Origin: Candidula unifasciata
Lineage: Eukaryota; Mollusca; Gastropoda; Stylommatophora; Geomitridae
DNA length: 64,000 nucleotides
Direction: 5' to 3'
Assembly (NCBI GenBank): GCA_905116865.2
Contig: CAJHNH020007556.1
Coordinates: 28,501-92,500, forward strand
Shown: positions 37,336-48,418 of the stretch, piece after piece
How positions within the stretch are numbered: position 1 is the first letter of the stretch
Layout: every line of letters begins with the position of its first letter
The notes under the pieces: model-generated
Told to the model about the DNA's origin: nothing
Databases searched by the model: none
What the model saw: only the letters and a program-made list of their open reading frames with translations
Program-made: the position numbers and the translations under genes

Positions 37336-38787
37336 GGTGGATATCTGTCTTTAATTATTTATGTATGTTTATGTAAACATGTGTTTAGGCGTGCGTATAT
37401 GTGTGTGTGTTTTGCTTCATTTGTATAAATCACAGCCTGTTTATCTGAGTATATATGATCATCTGCGCATTCGAATATATGTATTCTCCCAAGTCTCAAA
37501 TGGCCTAGTTAGTCTTTTCCCCCAACAAAACATGGGGGAAGATGGGGATTGCAGTCTTAAGTGTGCCAGGAATTACATGGAATCCCAAGATCCATGTTTA
37601 TAACAACTGACTGACTTGCCATCTCTTTTTCCTCTTGTACTGTTGCAATATTTTGTTATATAACAACTGACTAACTCGCCATCTCCTTTTCTCCTAAACT
37701 ATTGCAACATTTTGTACGCTAAAAAGCATTAGCGTTGCTCGCGAAGTAAATCTTTTGCGAATTAATGAGAGAGACATTCGATGTTAACGATTCTTTCTGA
37801 TAATCAGGTTTTTGTTGGAGCAAAGGGTAAACAAGAATTGTCTAGAGAAGAATGATCGATACTTCATCCGCATTTTGTAAATAACATTTTTTTTCCTCTA
37901 GTACACATAAGATATGGAGAAATATATGTGTTATCATTTAGTTAATAAATGTAAAAAATGTTGTTTTTTATATACCCCTCATCCTTCTCCCCCTCTCTCA
38001 CCTCCCTCTCTCCTTCCACACATACACACAAAACGTCGATCAATAAGGCGAAATATAAAAAAAAAAAAGAACTGTTTCACAAGGACAGAAGATTAATGAT
38101 ATCTTCAGCAGTTATATACCTTTTTTACATTTGTGTTATTTATTTCTCAGTCAGCACTTGTATTGTGAAAAGACAATTTGTATATATAAGTACTGAGATG
38201 AATACTCGTGGAGGCGGTCCTATGAAGTAAACGTGTTTATTTAGCAACGAGTTTTGTCATTTGACGTTGGCGGTGGGCTAGATTCCAGTGTCAATGGCTT
38301 TCGGTTGTTGTTTTTTTTAACCCATGGATTTGTCTGTGAGATATTTCTTTTAATTTCTTCAGGGAAGAACAAATCAATCCATATTAAGTTCACTCCCCAT
38401 TCTATGTCCTGTATTTTTTGTGGGCGGACGACAGAGAGGAAGGAGAGATAGTCCGTTTTATTAGTTAAAATGAGAATAGATGTCCTTTTTTTTTTTTTTT
38501 CTCTTTCTTTGGATTAAATATTTTCTTCACTATTTATTTAAACGTGAAATGTGATCGCCGCATTGAAGCTAAATAAATGTAGTTTTGTGCATCTCATAAC
38601 ATGTTATTTTTACTAGTTTAAGGGTAGGATTATGATTCCAGCCTTGAACTGCAACCGTTCGCACATTTCACTTCTAATTGTGTAGTCGTTCGTTTATCAA
38701 CATTAATTAATAGTACAACCAGTCGTCTTGGATGTTTGTGATTCCTTTATTTAATTACGGTGTGTGGGGTTACATTACATTATGTGA
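37336..38787. other. No gene recognised
   Basis: AT-rich. Short frames at 37361-37603 and 37914-38451 have no recognisable motif. Confidence 0.4.
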
Positions 38788-38788
38788 T

Positions 38789-38983
38789 CTTCTTCTTCTT
38801 ATTATTCTTCTTTTTCTTCTTCTTCTTCTTCTTCTTCTTCTTCTTCTTCTTCTTCTTCTTCTTCTTCTTCTTCTTCTTCTTCTTCTTCTTCTTCTTTTCT
38901 TCTTCTTCTTCTTCCACATACTCTTCTTCTTCTTCTTCTTCTTCTTCTTCTTCTTCTTTTTCTTCTTCTTCTTTTTTCTTCTT

Positions 38984-39013
<30 letters not shown>
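38789..39013. repeat. (CTT)n tract
   Basis: CTT/TTC triplets with interruptions at about 38898 and 38914-38925 (CCACATA). It is the complement of the (GAA)n class at 5.4 and 8.4 kb. Confidence 0.97.
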
Positions 39014-39014
<1 letters not shown>

Positions 39015-39954
39015 GCGTATACATGTTGTAGACTCCAGCGGAATATTTCTATTGTTTGTCCACTTTTGAACTTTGGTCTTGTTCCAGAACCTGGGTTTTG
39101 AGTGCACCTTCACCATACATTTCTGACTTATTTGTAAGCAGAATCTTGTTTCTCAGAAGCACTCTGATTCTTAAAAAAAACACCCCTGATTAGTCGCCTC
39201 CTGCGACATGCTAGGATGCAGGGGTTCTACTCTTTCCTACTCCCCCTCCCCCTTTTTTTCCCCCCAATAAAGGTTCTGAATTCTATGTATGGTAGCTATC
39301 AGTCGTGTTACGCTAGTAGTCATATGACGTCTGCCGATACCTTCTGCATTATATACTTTCAATAATTTCTTACACACATGTTTCTTTTTGATATAATACC
39401 TAATTCTGTAGCCTTTTTTCTCTCCATCTCCTCTGTTTCTCTTCCCCACCGACGTTCTGGTTGTCACGACGCGCTCCAGTCTTCCCATTTTCAAAGTTTT
39501 TTTTTTTTTTAACCACAGAATATTGATTGTTCTTTTTGCGAGGTCTTTCAAGATAAAATGTATTTTCATTATACTGGTATCATCTCATTTCAAAGATGAA
39601 AAATATTTTATGCAAACTGTCTCTCTCATTAAACATACGGGGGGAAAAGTACCGAAATGTCATGTGGAACAAGTGCTGCTGTAATCTTCATTTTCTTCGC
39701 GTTCACCAACTGTAAACTCTAGTGGAAAGTTCTGGCTTTCAGTACATTTCTGAGAATTTTTGTGCACATCTCTTTTACATATTTTTCTTATTTTCTTGCA
39801 GATTGATGGTTTGGTTACTTACCTCTCGGGCAGATGCACTCCGACTTCGAAGATAGCTCCTAGAGAGTCGATTCTTACGACATGCTTGTTAGTGAGATAG
39901 TGGGTTCTACTTCTTGTATTTACCATAATGGGACCCCGGAACCCAAACGGTTAC
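39014..39954. other. No gene recognised
   Basis: A 110-codon minus frame (39237-39569) includes homopolymer Lys/Phe runs from A and T tracts and shows no domain. Confidence 0.4.
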
Positions 39955-41112
39955 GTTCTGCTGTGGGATTGTGAATCTTGAAACGTGAATGAGCGAATTA
40001 ACAAGAACTTGGAGGTCTTTGAGAAATTGTTTCTGAGACACATGCTGCGGATACCTTAAACAGTCGGAGTGGCTAACTTCTTCTTCTTCTTCTTTCGTTT
40101 GCTTGAAATAAGTTGTCTATTTCAGCAGTTGTATAAATTTCACTGTCGTTGTTAGTTCATTTAGTGGAATTTACGTTTCACTGTTATTCTTTCTGGCCAA
40201 AAGGTTTGCCTTAATGTGTCAAAATCGGTGCAGTCCTGGAGTACATGTTCTGCTGTCTGGGGCACCTTTCCACAGGTGCACATGGCTGATACGCCTGTCT
40301 TGAATTTTGTGTACATGTGGTTATGTAATCGGTTGTGCTCTGTTCTGAGGCGGAGGATAATGACCTGTTCTGGTCTGTCCATAATAAAATAGTCGTCTTG
40401 TGCTGGGGTTGGTGGTTTCCTGATCGATTCAATTATTCTTTTCTTTTAGTGGTATTTGACTGGTACATCCGTCTGAACTTTTGTCGCACGTTCCCCTGCC
40501 AGTTAATCAGCTTTCTCATTTCCAGGCACTCCACAATGAGACGGTATCCACTGCATTAAGACTCTACGCTGAAGGCTGAGTTGTGTCAGCAGTGTTTGCA
40601 ATTCTGGTAGTTTCCTAGACTGGAGTGCTTCAAGTACGGATTTTGCATCTGTCAGCATTACCACATACTGTGAGCCAAGATTGGTATTTAGCAATTTCTC
40701 TGTTGCTATCTTGATAGCCTGTGTTTCTGCATCATAGTTATGGCAGAGTGGCTAACAACGACTGCCTGTGAATGGCTGAAGAAATATGAAAACTATATAA
40801 AACTATCAGAAAAACACAGTCGGTGTTTTTCGGTATGTGATAAGAAGACAGGCACTGACGAACATCGCGATGACTAGCTAGATCAAGGGTAAAAGTGGCA
40901 GAGGCAGACCAGGAGTCACGCTGCTCCAAGGCCTGAAGCGATGGCAGGGTAGAATGTCATCAGTGGAACTGATTCAAAATACCAAGAACCGAGATCTGTG
41001 GAGCGACAGGAGCGGCTGCGATACTGGGCATGACACATGAGGATGATGATGATAAGGAGGAAAGAGGATGATGATAATGATTATGATGATGACGATGATG
41101 ATGATGATGATA
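39955..41112 (+). mobile_element. RTE-like 3' fragment split by a younger LINE
   Basis: The left piece (39955-40077) reads CETWNVNERINKNLEVFEKL then RHMLRIP. The right piece (40746-41112) continues with KTQSVFFG, a KVAEADQ.SR-like linker and worn copies of the usual tail, then a long (GAT)n tail from 41041 to 41112. The split is caused by the minus-strand insertion at 40078-40745, with an 11-bp duplication of GAGTGGCTAAC on each side. Confidence 0.8.
40078..40745 (-). mobile_element. 5'-truncated LINE with RNase H domain and (GAA)n tail
   Basis: Bounded by GAGTGGCTAAC at 40067-40077 and 40746-40756. On the minus strand: YDAETQAIKIATEKL, then VMLTDAKSVLEAL and WIPSHCGVPGNEKAD (RNase H motifs with the catalytic Asp and the HCG.PGNE.AD phrase), then after one stop LRTEHNRLHNHMY and a C-x-C...H-x4-C knuckle. 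The 3' end at 40078 is (GAA)5. The RNase H and knuckle point to a Jockey- or I-like LINE. The frame has at least two stops, so it is inactive. Confidence 0.88.
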
Positions 41113-41440
41113 GTCTCATCATTCATTTATAAAATCACTTCTCTACGGTTTTTAAATAAAGTTGCGCTAATTGGCTAAGTGTCGATGTTTGCTACACTCA
41201 ACTAGCTTTAAATCACAACAGTTTAAAGCTCAAATATGTAAAACGTGCGCTCTACATTCACTGCATCAAAACACACATAAACTATGAAATGTTAACGATA
41301 GATAAATACGGATCTGAAACGCTGGATATAGATGCTAAATCGCAAGGTCGACGCCCATGCGAAATTGGCATGTTTAAATAGACACTATAAACAGATGATC
41401 TGTTAAAGGAAATATTATACCTATAGGTTACGTCCTCATA

Positions 41441-41745
41441 CCTGCTTGTTCTATAAAGGTACCTGCTTGTTCTATAAAGGTACCTGCTTGTTCTATAAAG
41501 GTACCTGCTTGTTCTATAAAGGTACCTGCTTGTTCTATAAAGGTACCTGCTTGTTCTATAAAGGTACCTGCTTGTTCTATAAAGGTACCTGCTTGTTCTA
41601 TAAAGGTACCTGCTTGTTCTATAAAGGCACCTGCTTGTTCTATAAAGGCACCTGCTTGTTCTATAAAGGTACCTGCTTGTTCTATAAAGGTTCCTGCTTG
41701 TTCTATAAAGGCACCTGCTTGTTCTATAAAGGTTCCTGCCCCAAC
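41441..41745. repeat. 21-bp minisatellite, about 14 units
   Basis: The unit is CTGCTTGTTCTATAAAGGTAC with only T/C or A/T changes at two positions. Because 21 is a multiple of 3, open frames with heptad repeats (FIEQAGT, CLFYKGT, RTSRYLY) persist on both strands. Confidence 0.97.
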
Positions 41746-41785
41746 CTCCCACCCCACCCCCACCCATACCCTTACTGTCTGTCAG

Positions 41786-41790
41786 TCTCC

Positions 41791-41844
<54 letters not shown>

Positions 41845-41872
41845 CTGTGTGTGTGGGAAATGTGTGTGTGTG
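41786..41872. repeat. (CT)n then (GT)n microsatellite
   Basis: CT units at 41788-41840, then TG-rich to 41872, ending just before hAT copy 2. Confidence 0.95.
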
Positions 41873-41885
41873 CATGTGTTTAAAT

Positions 41886-42973
41886 TAGGGCTGTACCGAA
41901 TATTCGCTTCGAATTCGCTTCGGGGCCGAATAGTGGACCTATTGACTATTCGGTATTCGGCCGAATAGTTGAGGTCGGGCCGAATACAAATAGTAGTTAC
42001 CTTACACCCGCTTCTGAATACACGGCTTTAATGCTGACAACATGGAACGATTGGTTTTGTTGAAAGCTAATGCAGCCTTCCTGCATTAGCTAAGCTGTCA
42101 AGTGACAATTTCCAAGTTTAGTTACTTGTTATAATACTTAGGATTCACTCATTCCTAGTTATTAGTTACCACAGACTGGCTGAAGGATGCAAAACATAAA
42201 ATGTTTTTAAATGTTTACTATTCTGTACGAATACTAACTAGACATAGAAAGAATATAAACTCCGGCCACATCCAAGTCGATAATATGAAAATCAAACGAA
42301 CGGAAACAGTTAAGTACTTGGGTGCAAATTTCAACTGCTCTAACATGCTGAGAGAAGAAATACAATCTAGAATAGAATCTAGAAATAAAGTAGACTATGC
42401 CCTTAAACATCTGCTATAGTCAAAGTGTCTCGCAACACCAAGATAAAAATATATAAAACGTTCATAAGACCATTCGTTTTATATGGCTCTAAAACTTGAA
42501 GCTGAAATAAAAGAGATGAGGCCTTATTACAGGTTTTCGAAAACAGTCTTACGACAAATCTTTGGACCAATCAAAGATGCTAGCAGGGGGGAATGGGGAG
42601 TAAGAAGCAACAACGTAACACATAGTCTGTTTAAATCACCATTGATCACTGGCATCATGAGAGCTAACAGACTAAAATGGTTGGGGCATATTGAAAGAAT
42701 ATCAGATGACAGAGAAGTAAAACTATACACTTGAGAGAGGAATGGGCGTAGACCACGAGGCAGACAAAAAAGAATATCGAGAGATAATGTCCAGCCAGAC
42801 CTGCAAACAACTGGTGCCACAAATTGTGAAGATAAGGCCAGCCAGAGAGATGAATGGAGACGAGTGATATCTGCAGCAGTATATCTCAAGGGCTCAGAAT
42901 GCTAAAGAAGAAAATGACTATTCTGTGCTACTTTATGTGAAGTAAAAGTTCAGCGTACATTTGACATTATGAA

Positions 42974-43005
<32 letters not shown>

Positions 43006-43124
43006 TGTTAAATATATTTTATACACTATACACTATTCGTAGTCGTATTCGTATTCGGCCGAATAGTTGGTCCCGTTATTCGTATTCGGCCGAATAGTGA
43101 AAATCACTATTCGGTACAGCCCTA
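41886..43124 (+). mobile_element. hAT-like non-autonomous element, copy 2, with RTE-B insert
   Basis: Perfect 8-bp duplication GTTTAAAT at 41878-41885 and 43125-43132. The termini are TAGGGCTGTACCGAAT and ATTCGGTACAGCCCTA, perfect inverted matches over 16 bp. Subterminal TATTCGGCCGAATA palindromes recur at both ends. The interior outside the insert aligns with copy 1 (GTTACCTTACACCCG, AATGTTTTTAAATGTTTACT, AGCGTACATTTGACATTATG). A (GT)n tract lies at 42974-43010. There is no transposase frame. The position where copy 1 has its RTE-A insert is empty here (ATACACTATTCGTAG, about 43030). Confidence 0.93.
42227..42916 (+). mobile_element. RTE-B 3' fragment nested in hAT copy 2
   Basis: Target duplication ACTATTCTGT at 42217-42226 and 42917-42926. 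Frames read KYLGANFNCSNMLREEIQSR, RTFIRPFVLYGSKT-like text, RQIFGPIKDASRGEWGVRSN, then ANRLKWLGHIERI and GRRPRGRQKR-like text. This is the C-terminal end of a family different from A. It ends GCTAAAGAAGAAAATG. Confidence 0.87.
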
Positions 43125-43132
43125 GTTTAAAT

Positions 43133-43369
43133 GTGAATTCATGTGCTTACATTATGTGTGTATGTATGTGTACCTCTGTAAGTATATATAAATTAAATAT
43201 ACATATATGTGTGTGTATGTTTAAGTGTCTGTGTATGTGTATATATACATATACTGTTTATTTATTTATTTTTTTTTTTTTTTTTTATTTATTTATTTTT
43301 TTAAGAAATTAAGACATTAGACATTTCATAATGGTTTGAGGGAAAAAATTAACAGAGATTATGGTTTCT
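43133..43369. repeat. TG- and TTTA-rich tract
   Basis: GTATGTGT-like runs at 43150-43250, then TTTA and poly-T at 43257-43305. Confidence 0.85.
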
Positions 43370-43515
43370 GGAAGATAAGTCGGGAGTCGACTGGCACGGC
43401 GGTAGACACAGAATATCAAGGACACACTCGTCATGAAAGTTCATGAGGTAGGAAAGTCAGGAGGCGATATAGTAGCTTGCAGGGTGTAGAGAGCGACGTT
43501 CTGCAAGGGAGCTGT
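43370..43515 (+). mobile_element. Worn RTE family G scrap
   Basis: Parallel to 29760-29930: a GSRLARR-like linker, QNIKDTLVMKVHEVGK, then RATFCKGAVA. Same order as the two better copies, but with many changes. Confidence 0.5.
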
Positions 43516-43538
43516 TGCATGAGGGCATTCACTGGAAA

Positions 43539-43669
43539 CAGTGGCCTAGCACGGTCAGGTGGTACGCTTTTTGTCAATCCCCCCACCCCTCCTCACCCTA
43601 CTCCCACTTTTTCCAAGTAGCATAGTTACATACTTTTAAACACGTCTTGTTTGTCATGTTACCCCCCAC

Positions 43670-43705
<36 letters not shown>

Positions 43706-43756
43706 ATCCCCAAGAGATGACACCCGGATGGCCTGCACCCCCTTTCTGCGCCACTG
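43539..43756. mobile_element. Small TIR element, CAGTGGC ends
   Basis: Starts CAGTGGCCTAGCACGG and ends GCGCCACTG, inverted. Flanks ACTGGAAA and AATAGAAA agree at six of eight positions, a plausible worn 8-bp duplication. It contains poly-C at about 43674-43705. Related to 5795-6102. Confidence 0.5.
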
Positions 43757-43904
43757 AATAGAAATAAACTTGATAGAGAAGCAGCAAGGGGCCAGACAAG
43801 TTATGCACGTCACCCACCGGAAAGTTATATTAAGGCGGTGGTTGTGCATGTACTTGTGTATATATATTTTTGTATATCAGTTTTCTCATCCCCTTGTGGG
43901 AATC

Positions 43905-44095
43905 AATTTTTCGTTATTTTGAAGCCCCACTCTGGCTCTTTCCAGGGGCCGCAATATAGCCCGGCCATAAATAAGGTTTAATGGCTGAAAATGGTTTCCA
44001 GGACCTCTCCACAGGTGATCATCATCCACATGGTGGCACTTTGTGTCATCGGGTGTTTATCGCTTTAGTGATGTCCTGGTGGGGCAAAAGAAGAT
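43905..44095 (+). repeat. Dispersed repeat H
   Basis: GGCCGCAATATAGCC...GTTTCCAGGACCTCTCC...ATGGTGGCACTTTGTGTCA...GGTGTTTAT recurs in order at 47155-47325, in a weaker form at 47340-47505 and 61205-61360, and as a scrap at 34160. The class is unknown; it may be a SINE body without a clear head. Confidence 0.65.
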
Positions 44096-44611
44096 AGATA
44101 TGCTTGTTTATGTGTGTTGTTGTAGTCGTTTTTCTCGCTGCTATTGTTGTTGTTTCCCAAAGGCATGCCAGTTCTTGTCTTTTCTCTAACCATTCTATTT
44201 CGGATCCAGCCTACTTTAATACATGTACGAAAACGCTGCTGGCTATATTAATTATTTTATAGAATTGGCCAAATTAAATTAGCCTAATAACTTTGAATAA
44301 ATAATATAAAACGATACTTGCATAGTAGTAAGTATAGAAATTAAGAAGGAAGTGAGGCGGTGGGGTGTGTGTGAGTGTGTATTTGTGTCGGCTGAACGTC
44401 ACATATTCTGACATAGCAACACGCATATTGCTATGCTGTCCAAAAATAGCTTTATGTTTTCATCACTCAGAATTTAGACTATTTTGAGTTTTACCATTTT
44501 AATTCATTTTCTGCAGGCTTGAAGTATGAGCCGTAGAGAAATGCTGTAGAAACAAGTTTCCAATGGATGTTTGGTCGAGTTTCTAGAGACACCGCCCACT
44601 CCATCCCAACA

Positions 44612-44689
44612 ATGAAAACTCTTCAACATGCATCGTTGGTGTGTTTGCTGGTACTCTGTGGCGTATTCCGTGGATACGGGAAAGCTGAG
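44612..44689 (+). CDS. Exon 1: signal-peptide exon of an extracellular protein
   Basis: The 26 codons from ATG 44612 encode MKTLQHASLVCLLVLCGVFR followed by GYGKAE: a Lys near the start, an 11-residue hydrophobic core and small polar residues after it, a typical secretory signal. An in-frame ATG at 44567 would add 15 residues (MFGRVSRDTAHSIPT), but the second ATG gives the better signal. The exon ends in phase 0 at the donor GAG|GTTAGT (44690). The next compatible exon I find is 54317, leaving an intron of 9.6 kb filled with SINEs, an RTE copy and a hAT element. The link from exon 1 to exon 2 is inferred from phase and the secretory character of the rest. Confidence 0.65.
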
Positions 44690-44944
44690 GTTAGTGGGTT
44701 TTTTATGCTACAGCAGTCTGTGTCTTACTTTTGTAACTGTCTGTATGACAAGATTTATAGGTGGCTGTCTAACCAATCATCTGTCTGTTTCTCTATATGT
44801 GTCTATGTGCCTGCCTTTGTCTCTCTGGCTCCCCTCCACCCCCACCCCCCCACCCCACACCTTTGGTCTATTTAGTGCCAGCCGATACCTTATTGTTTAA
44901 ACTACATTAATAGCCTCTCAATGATTGGATGGACACTAAGAAAA

Positions 44945-45108
44945 CTGTCTACATTCAGTAGTTTGCCATTGTTGTTGAAATAGTCAGCTGTCGATACCAG
45001 TGTCGAAATTAACAGAAAGGGGTCTGCCACCAAATCGTCCGCAGCTGTGATCGAACCGGATACCTCGGAATCACAAACGGTGTTTGCAACGCTTAAACCA
45101 CAGATGCA
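44945..45108 (-). repeat. SINE-B, worn
   Basis: Minus strand: GGTTTAAGCGTTGCAAACAC, the B-box-like GGTTCGATCACAGC, a GTTAATTTCGACACTGGTAT segment and CAAACTACTGAATGTAGAC. Confidence 0.7.
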
Positions 45109-45109
45109 T

Positions 45110-45297
45110 TTTCTGAAGGTCGTGGGTTCGTTTCAAGGCTGCGCCCTTTAGTTCAGCAGTCCAATTTTTACGCAGATCCCCGGGGATCGTCATCGGAGCT
45201 ACGGGGTTCGTGCGGCCAGCAGAGAGAGCGAGCCATGTGGGATAAAACCCGGTGCAATAAAGTCGATCCTCCTAACTTTAACCTCTGAACAGATTCA
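45110..45297 (+). repeat. SINE-C copy
   Basis: GAAGGTCGTGGGTTCG followed by CAGTCCAATTTTTACG, GGGGATCGTCATCGGAGC, GGGATAAAACCCGG and AAGTCGATCCTCCTAACTTT. It aligns with 47585-47810 in the same order. Confidence 0.65.
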
Positions 45298-46784
45298 TTT
45301 GGAAAATGTATGAGTACTTCATCTGCCCTAGTCAGGGGCTTTATTTCTTTTTCATCTTTTTCTTCAGTCTGTCCTTTCCTAACTAAACATTGACCACCAA
45401 CCGATTCAAACCAAGCATTTTTATACTCACTGATGATCGGTTGGGTTCTTTAGCTGAAATTTTAAACTTACATGTGGGACTTCCTTTTCTTAGCCTTATA
45501 ATAAAAAGGTGAAGCGCTGCAGCCATTATAAATAGATAACTTTCCTTCCGGGAATAAATAATGGATCAACAGATAGCCTCCGCATTTCACAGACTAAAAT
45601 GAGCTGATATATCGACTTTAATTGTGTGGCTTGATGTTAGTCTTCAGCCTGGTCAATGCCATAGAGATCTCTGAGTTAGCGCAGATATTACAAGGCTAAG
45701 AGAATAAATCAATATAGCCACCGTCTATAGAAAAAAAAACCTTGGCTGAGAAAATAATTGTGAAGAACGCAACTCCTGGATATTGACACACAATTTTTTA
45801 TTTTTTTTATTTATATTTTTTTTTAAAACAACAACAGCTGTAATGTGAAAACATGAAGAGCTTTAGAACGTTCCTTGCAGACATGGAAGGTCAAAAGGAT
45901 GTCGGTAATGCCAAGGCTGAGATTGCTTAAGAAATGATACATCGTTTCATACAATAGGAAGCAGCTTCAAGAGCTTTATCTTTCGTCGTTTGCCACCTCC
46001 TCAGTTCAGAGAAAGTCAGGTAATTATTGGAAAGGTCGATCTGTGATCTGGTTTTTGATGCTCTGCCGAGGTCAGGCAATCAAGGTGTTGAGAAATGCTG
46101 TCGTCGTATAAACATGTAAAGGAAAGAAACAACCAGTGCAATTTTACTTTCAGTGAAGAAATGAACAGTGAGGTCTATCAAACTCAAACTAAATTTCAAA
46201 GCAAAAGACCAATTTAAAAAAAAAAAAAAAAACAGACAAGTCAATCGTGTTGGAGAAATCCAGATTTCGTCCCAGACTGCATAAAAATAAAACGAGTCAC
46301 AAAAATATGCAAAGAAAGTGTGACACGACAACACGTTTATAAATATTCATGAAACCCCGTGATCCCATTGTTGTGTAGCACATGTCTTAATTCTTCGTTT
46401 CGATTTCAAACACAATTGTATCAAGAATCGTGTAGTGTTCAGCGGACAAAGAATCCTGGCTGCGTGATGCTTGTGTTTGTTTTCTCGACACAACATCAAT
46501 GGGAAGTTTTCCGCCATCAAACACCGCAAACTTCAGACACAAATAATTCTAACTAGCAAGTCAACAAACGAGATCGTAGCAGCTGTGGAAATGTTTTAGT
46601 GCCGTCACTGAACCAGAGACCATCGCCCTGGTGTACACAATTGACCAGTATGTCTCTGGCAAACAACAGGTTAGACGCCATGATATTCTTGACTTCATTT
46701 GGACGACAACCTAATTGTAAGGGCGGAAGGGTGAACAGTACTACATTATTAGACAATATTTATTGGAGCGTATGTGTAATTTGC

Positions 46785-47031
46785 GAGTCGCCGTAGCGAG
46801 TCGCCGCTGATCGGAAGGTCGTGGGTTCGCTCCCTGACGGAGCCGGACTATTTTCAAAAATGACCTTGGCTCACAGGTCGAAATAGCTTTGAGTGGGTAC
46901 CAGATGCAGTCCCGGGAAGTAAAGGCGGCTGGTGTAATGCTGACCACATCATCCATCTTGTGCCGATTGGTCTATAAAATATAGGTGTAGCGCTATATGC
47001 CCTATACGCCTAAATGCGTGGAAAAGGGTCC
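46785..47031 (+). repeat. SINE-A, near full length
   Basis: Head with GGAAGGTCGTGGGTTCGCTC (B box), GACGGAGCCGGACTATTTTC, the core TAATGCTGACCACATCATCC, and the 3' module CCCTATACGCCTAAATGCGT. The A-box part is rearranged (GAGTCGCCG repeated at 46785 and 46798). Confidence 0.85.
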
Positions 47032-47154
47032 AAAGAAAAGAAAGATGTGTAACTTATTCTGTAATAGTCAATTACTTTATTTATTGTTTTTCTTAAGTCT
47101 TTCCTTTCCTTGTGGAGATGATGCGTCTATAATCTTTGTCGTCACCCTTGTAGG

Positions 47155-47325
47155 GCGCAGTTTTTCGTTATTTGAAACCCCACACTGGCTGTTGCCGGGG
47201 GCCGCAATATAGCCTGACGGTTGAACGCGGTTTCCGGGAAATCTCCACGTGTGAACCTCATCCGCATGGTGGCACTTTGTGTCACCAGGTGTTTATTGCT
47301 ATGTGTATTGTCTTAGTGGGGTAAA
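47155..47325 (+). repeat. Dispersed repeat H, best copy
   Basis: GCCGCAATATAGCCTGACGG, GAACGCGGTTTCCGGG, CATCCGCATGGTGGCACTTT, then GTGTCACCAGGTGTTTATTG. A weaker copy (ATATAACCTAACGGTTGACG) follows head to tail at 47340-47505. Confidence 0.7.
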
Positions 47326-47584
47326 AATGTACTTTCTTACTCCTTGTGGAGCATAACTTGAAAATCTGTCTCAAAAGACTTGCCCTGTTTGTCGACGGGA
47401 GCCTTAATATAACCTAACGGTTGACGGTGTTTCTGCGACATGTGCTTCACACATGTGGATCTGGTGGTGTTGTACGTCATCCACTAACTTTTAGTGAAAC
47501 TTAAGGCGCCCACCCAGTCAGGCTAAGCCTTTCGTTACTTGTTTATGATCAGTTGTCGACCTCTGGGGGGAAGGGGGGGGTTAT

Positions 47585-47810
47585 CGTGGCGATGTGGTCA
47601 AGCCGTTTGCCTCGTGCTCTGAACGTCGTGGGTTCGTCTTCACGGTAATACCGTTCAGTTCACCGTTGCAATTTTTAGAGAGATCACTGGGGATCGTCGC
47701 CGGAGTTTAGAAGGTCGTGCTTTGTGCCACGCTCTTGGAAGGCAGCTAGGTGTTCTTCGGAAAGACTGAACCATACGGGGAAAAACTCAATTAAGTCGAT
47801 CCTTTACATC
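47585..47810 (+). repeat. SINE-C copy with tRNA-like head
   Basis: ATCGTGGCGATGTGGTCAAG and GAACGTCGTGGGTTCGTC resemble a pol III head (A and B boxes). The body CACTGGGGATCGTCGCCGG and the end AATTAAGTCGATCC match 45110-45297. SINE-B follows directly at 47812. Confidence 0.65.
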
Positions 47811-47811
47811 T

Positions 47812-48050
47812 GTCGGCGTCTGTTGCCTAGGCGTTGCGAACACGCTTCGTAATGCTGGGGTGCCGAGTTCGATCCCAGCTGCAGACGATTTGACAGCAGA
47901 CCGTCTTGCCTTGGTTTCGAGCGTGGTACCGAGAGCTTACCGTTTTATGGCAAACTACTGAAAGTAAAATTTGCCTTAAAAAAACCGCTAGAACCAGAAA
48001 ATGCTGGGATTGGTTCTGCAAAGCCCTCTAAATGATACGCAACTAACTTT
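47812..48050 (+). repeat. SINE-B, full length
   Basis: GTCTGTTGCCTAGGCGTTGC, GAGTTCGATCCCAGCTGC, CTTGCCTTGGTTTCGAGCG, CAAACTACTGAAAGTAAAA, GCTGGGATTGGTTCTGC and the end GATACGCAACTAACTTTAAA. Confidence 0.85.
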
Positions 48051-48294
48051 AAACTATACTACTACTTTTTAAGTTCAATATGGACTCTAATAACTTACAG
48101 GCTGTCGTCAGAGTGTGTGCGTAATTTATTGTTATATTCAACTGTAACCACTATCTAATCCATCTTCCCATTAATAAAATTCCCCCATAATTGTTAGTTT
48201 AGTTCCTTTGACCTAAAAGATCGCTGAATTTATAAACCCGTCTATTACTTTATCTCCTTCTGACTCAGCCGATTGTTCAATGTATCCGTTTACT

Positions 48295-48298
<4 letters not shown>

Positions 48299-48383
<85 letters not shown>

Positions 48384-48384
48384 C
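48299..48384. repeat. (TA)n then (TG)n microsatellite
   Basis: Pure alternating AT at 48301-48356, then GT to 48383, about 30 bp before the RTE-A target duplication. Confidence 0.97.
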
Positions 48385-48418
48385 CAAGCTTATTTCTAAA
48401 TGTATCCACGCAATGACT

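Noticed and set aside
41282..41883. Frames of 111-197 codons
   Set aside because: Product of the 21-bp minisatellite and the adjacent (CT)n.
48301..48384. AT palindrome as a terminator or origin
   Set aside because: Plain (TA)n(TG)n microsatellite.
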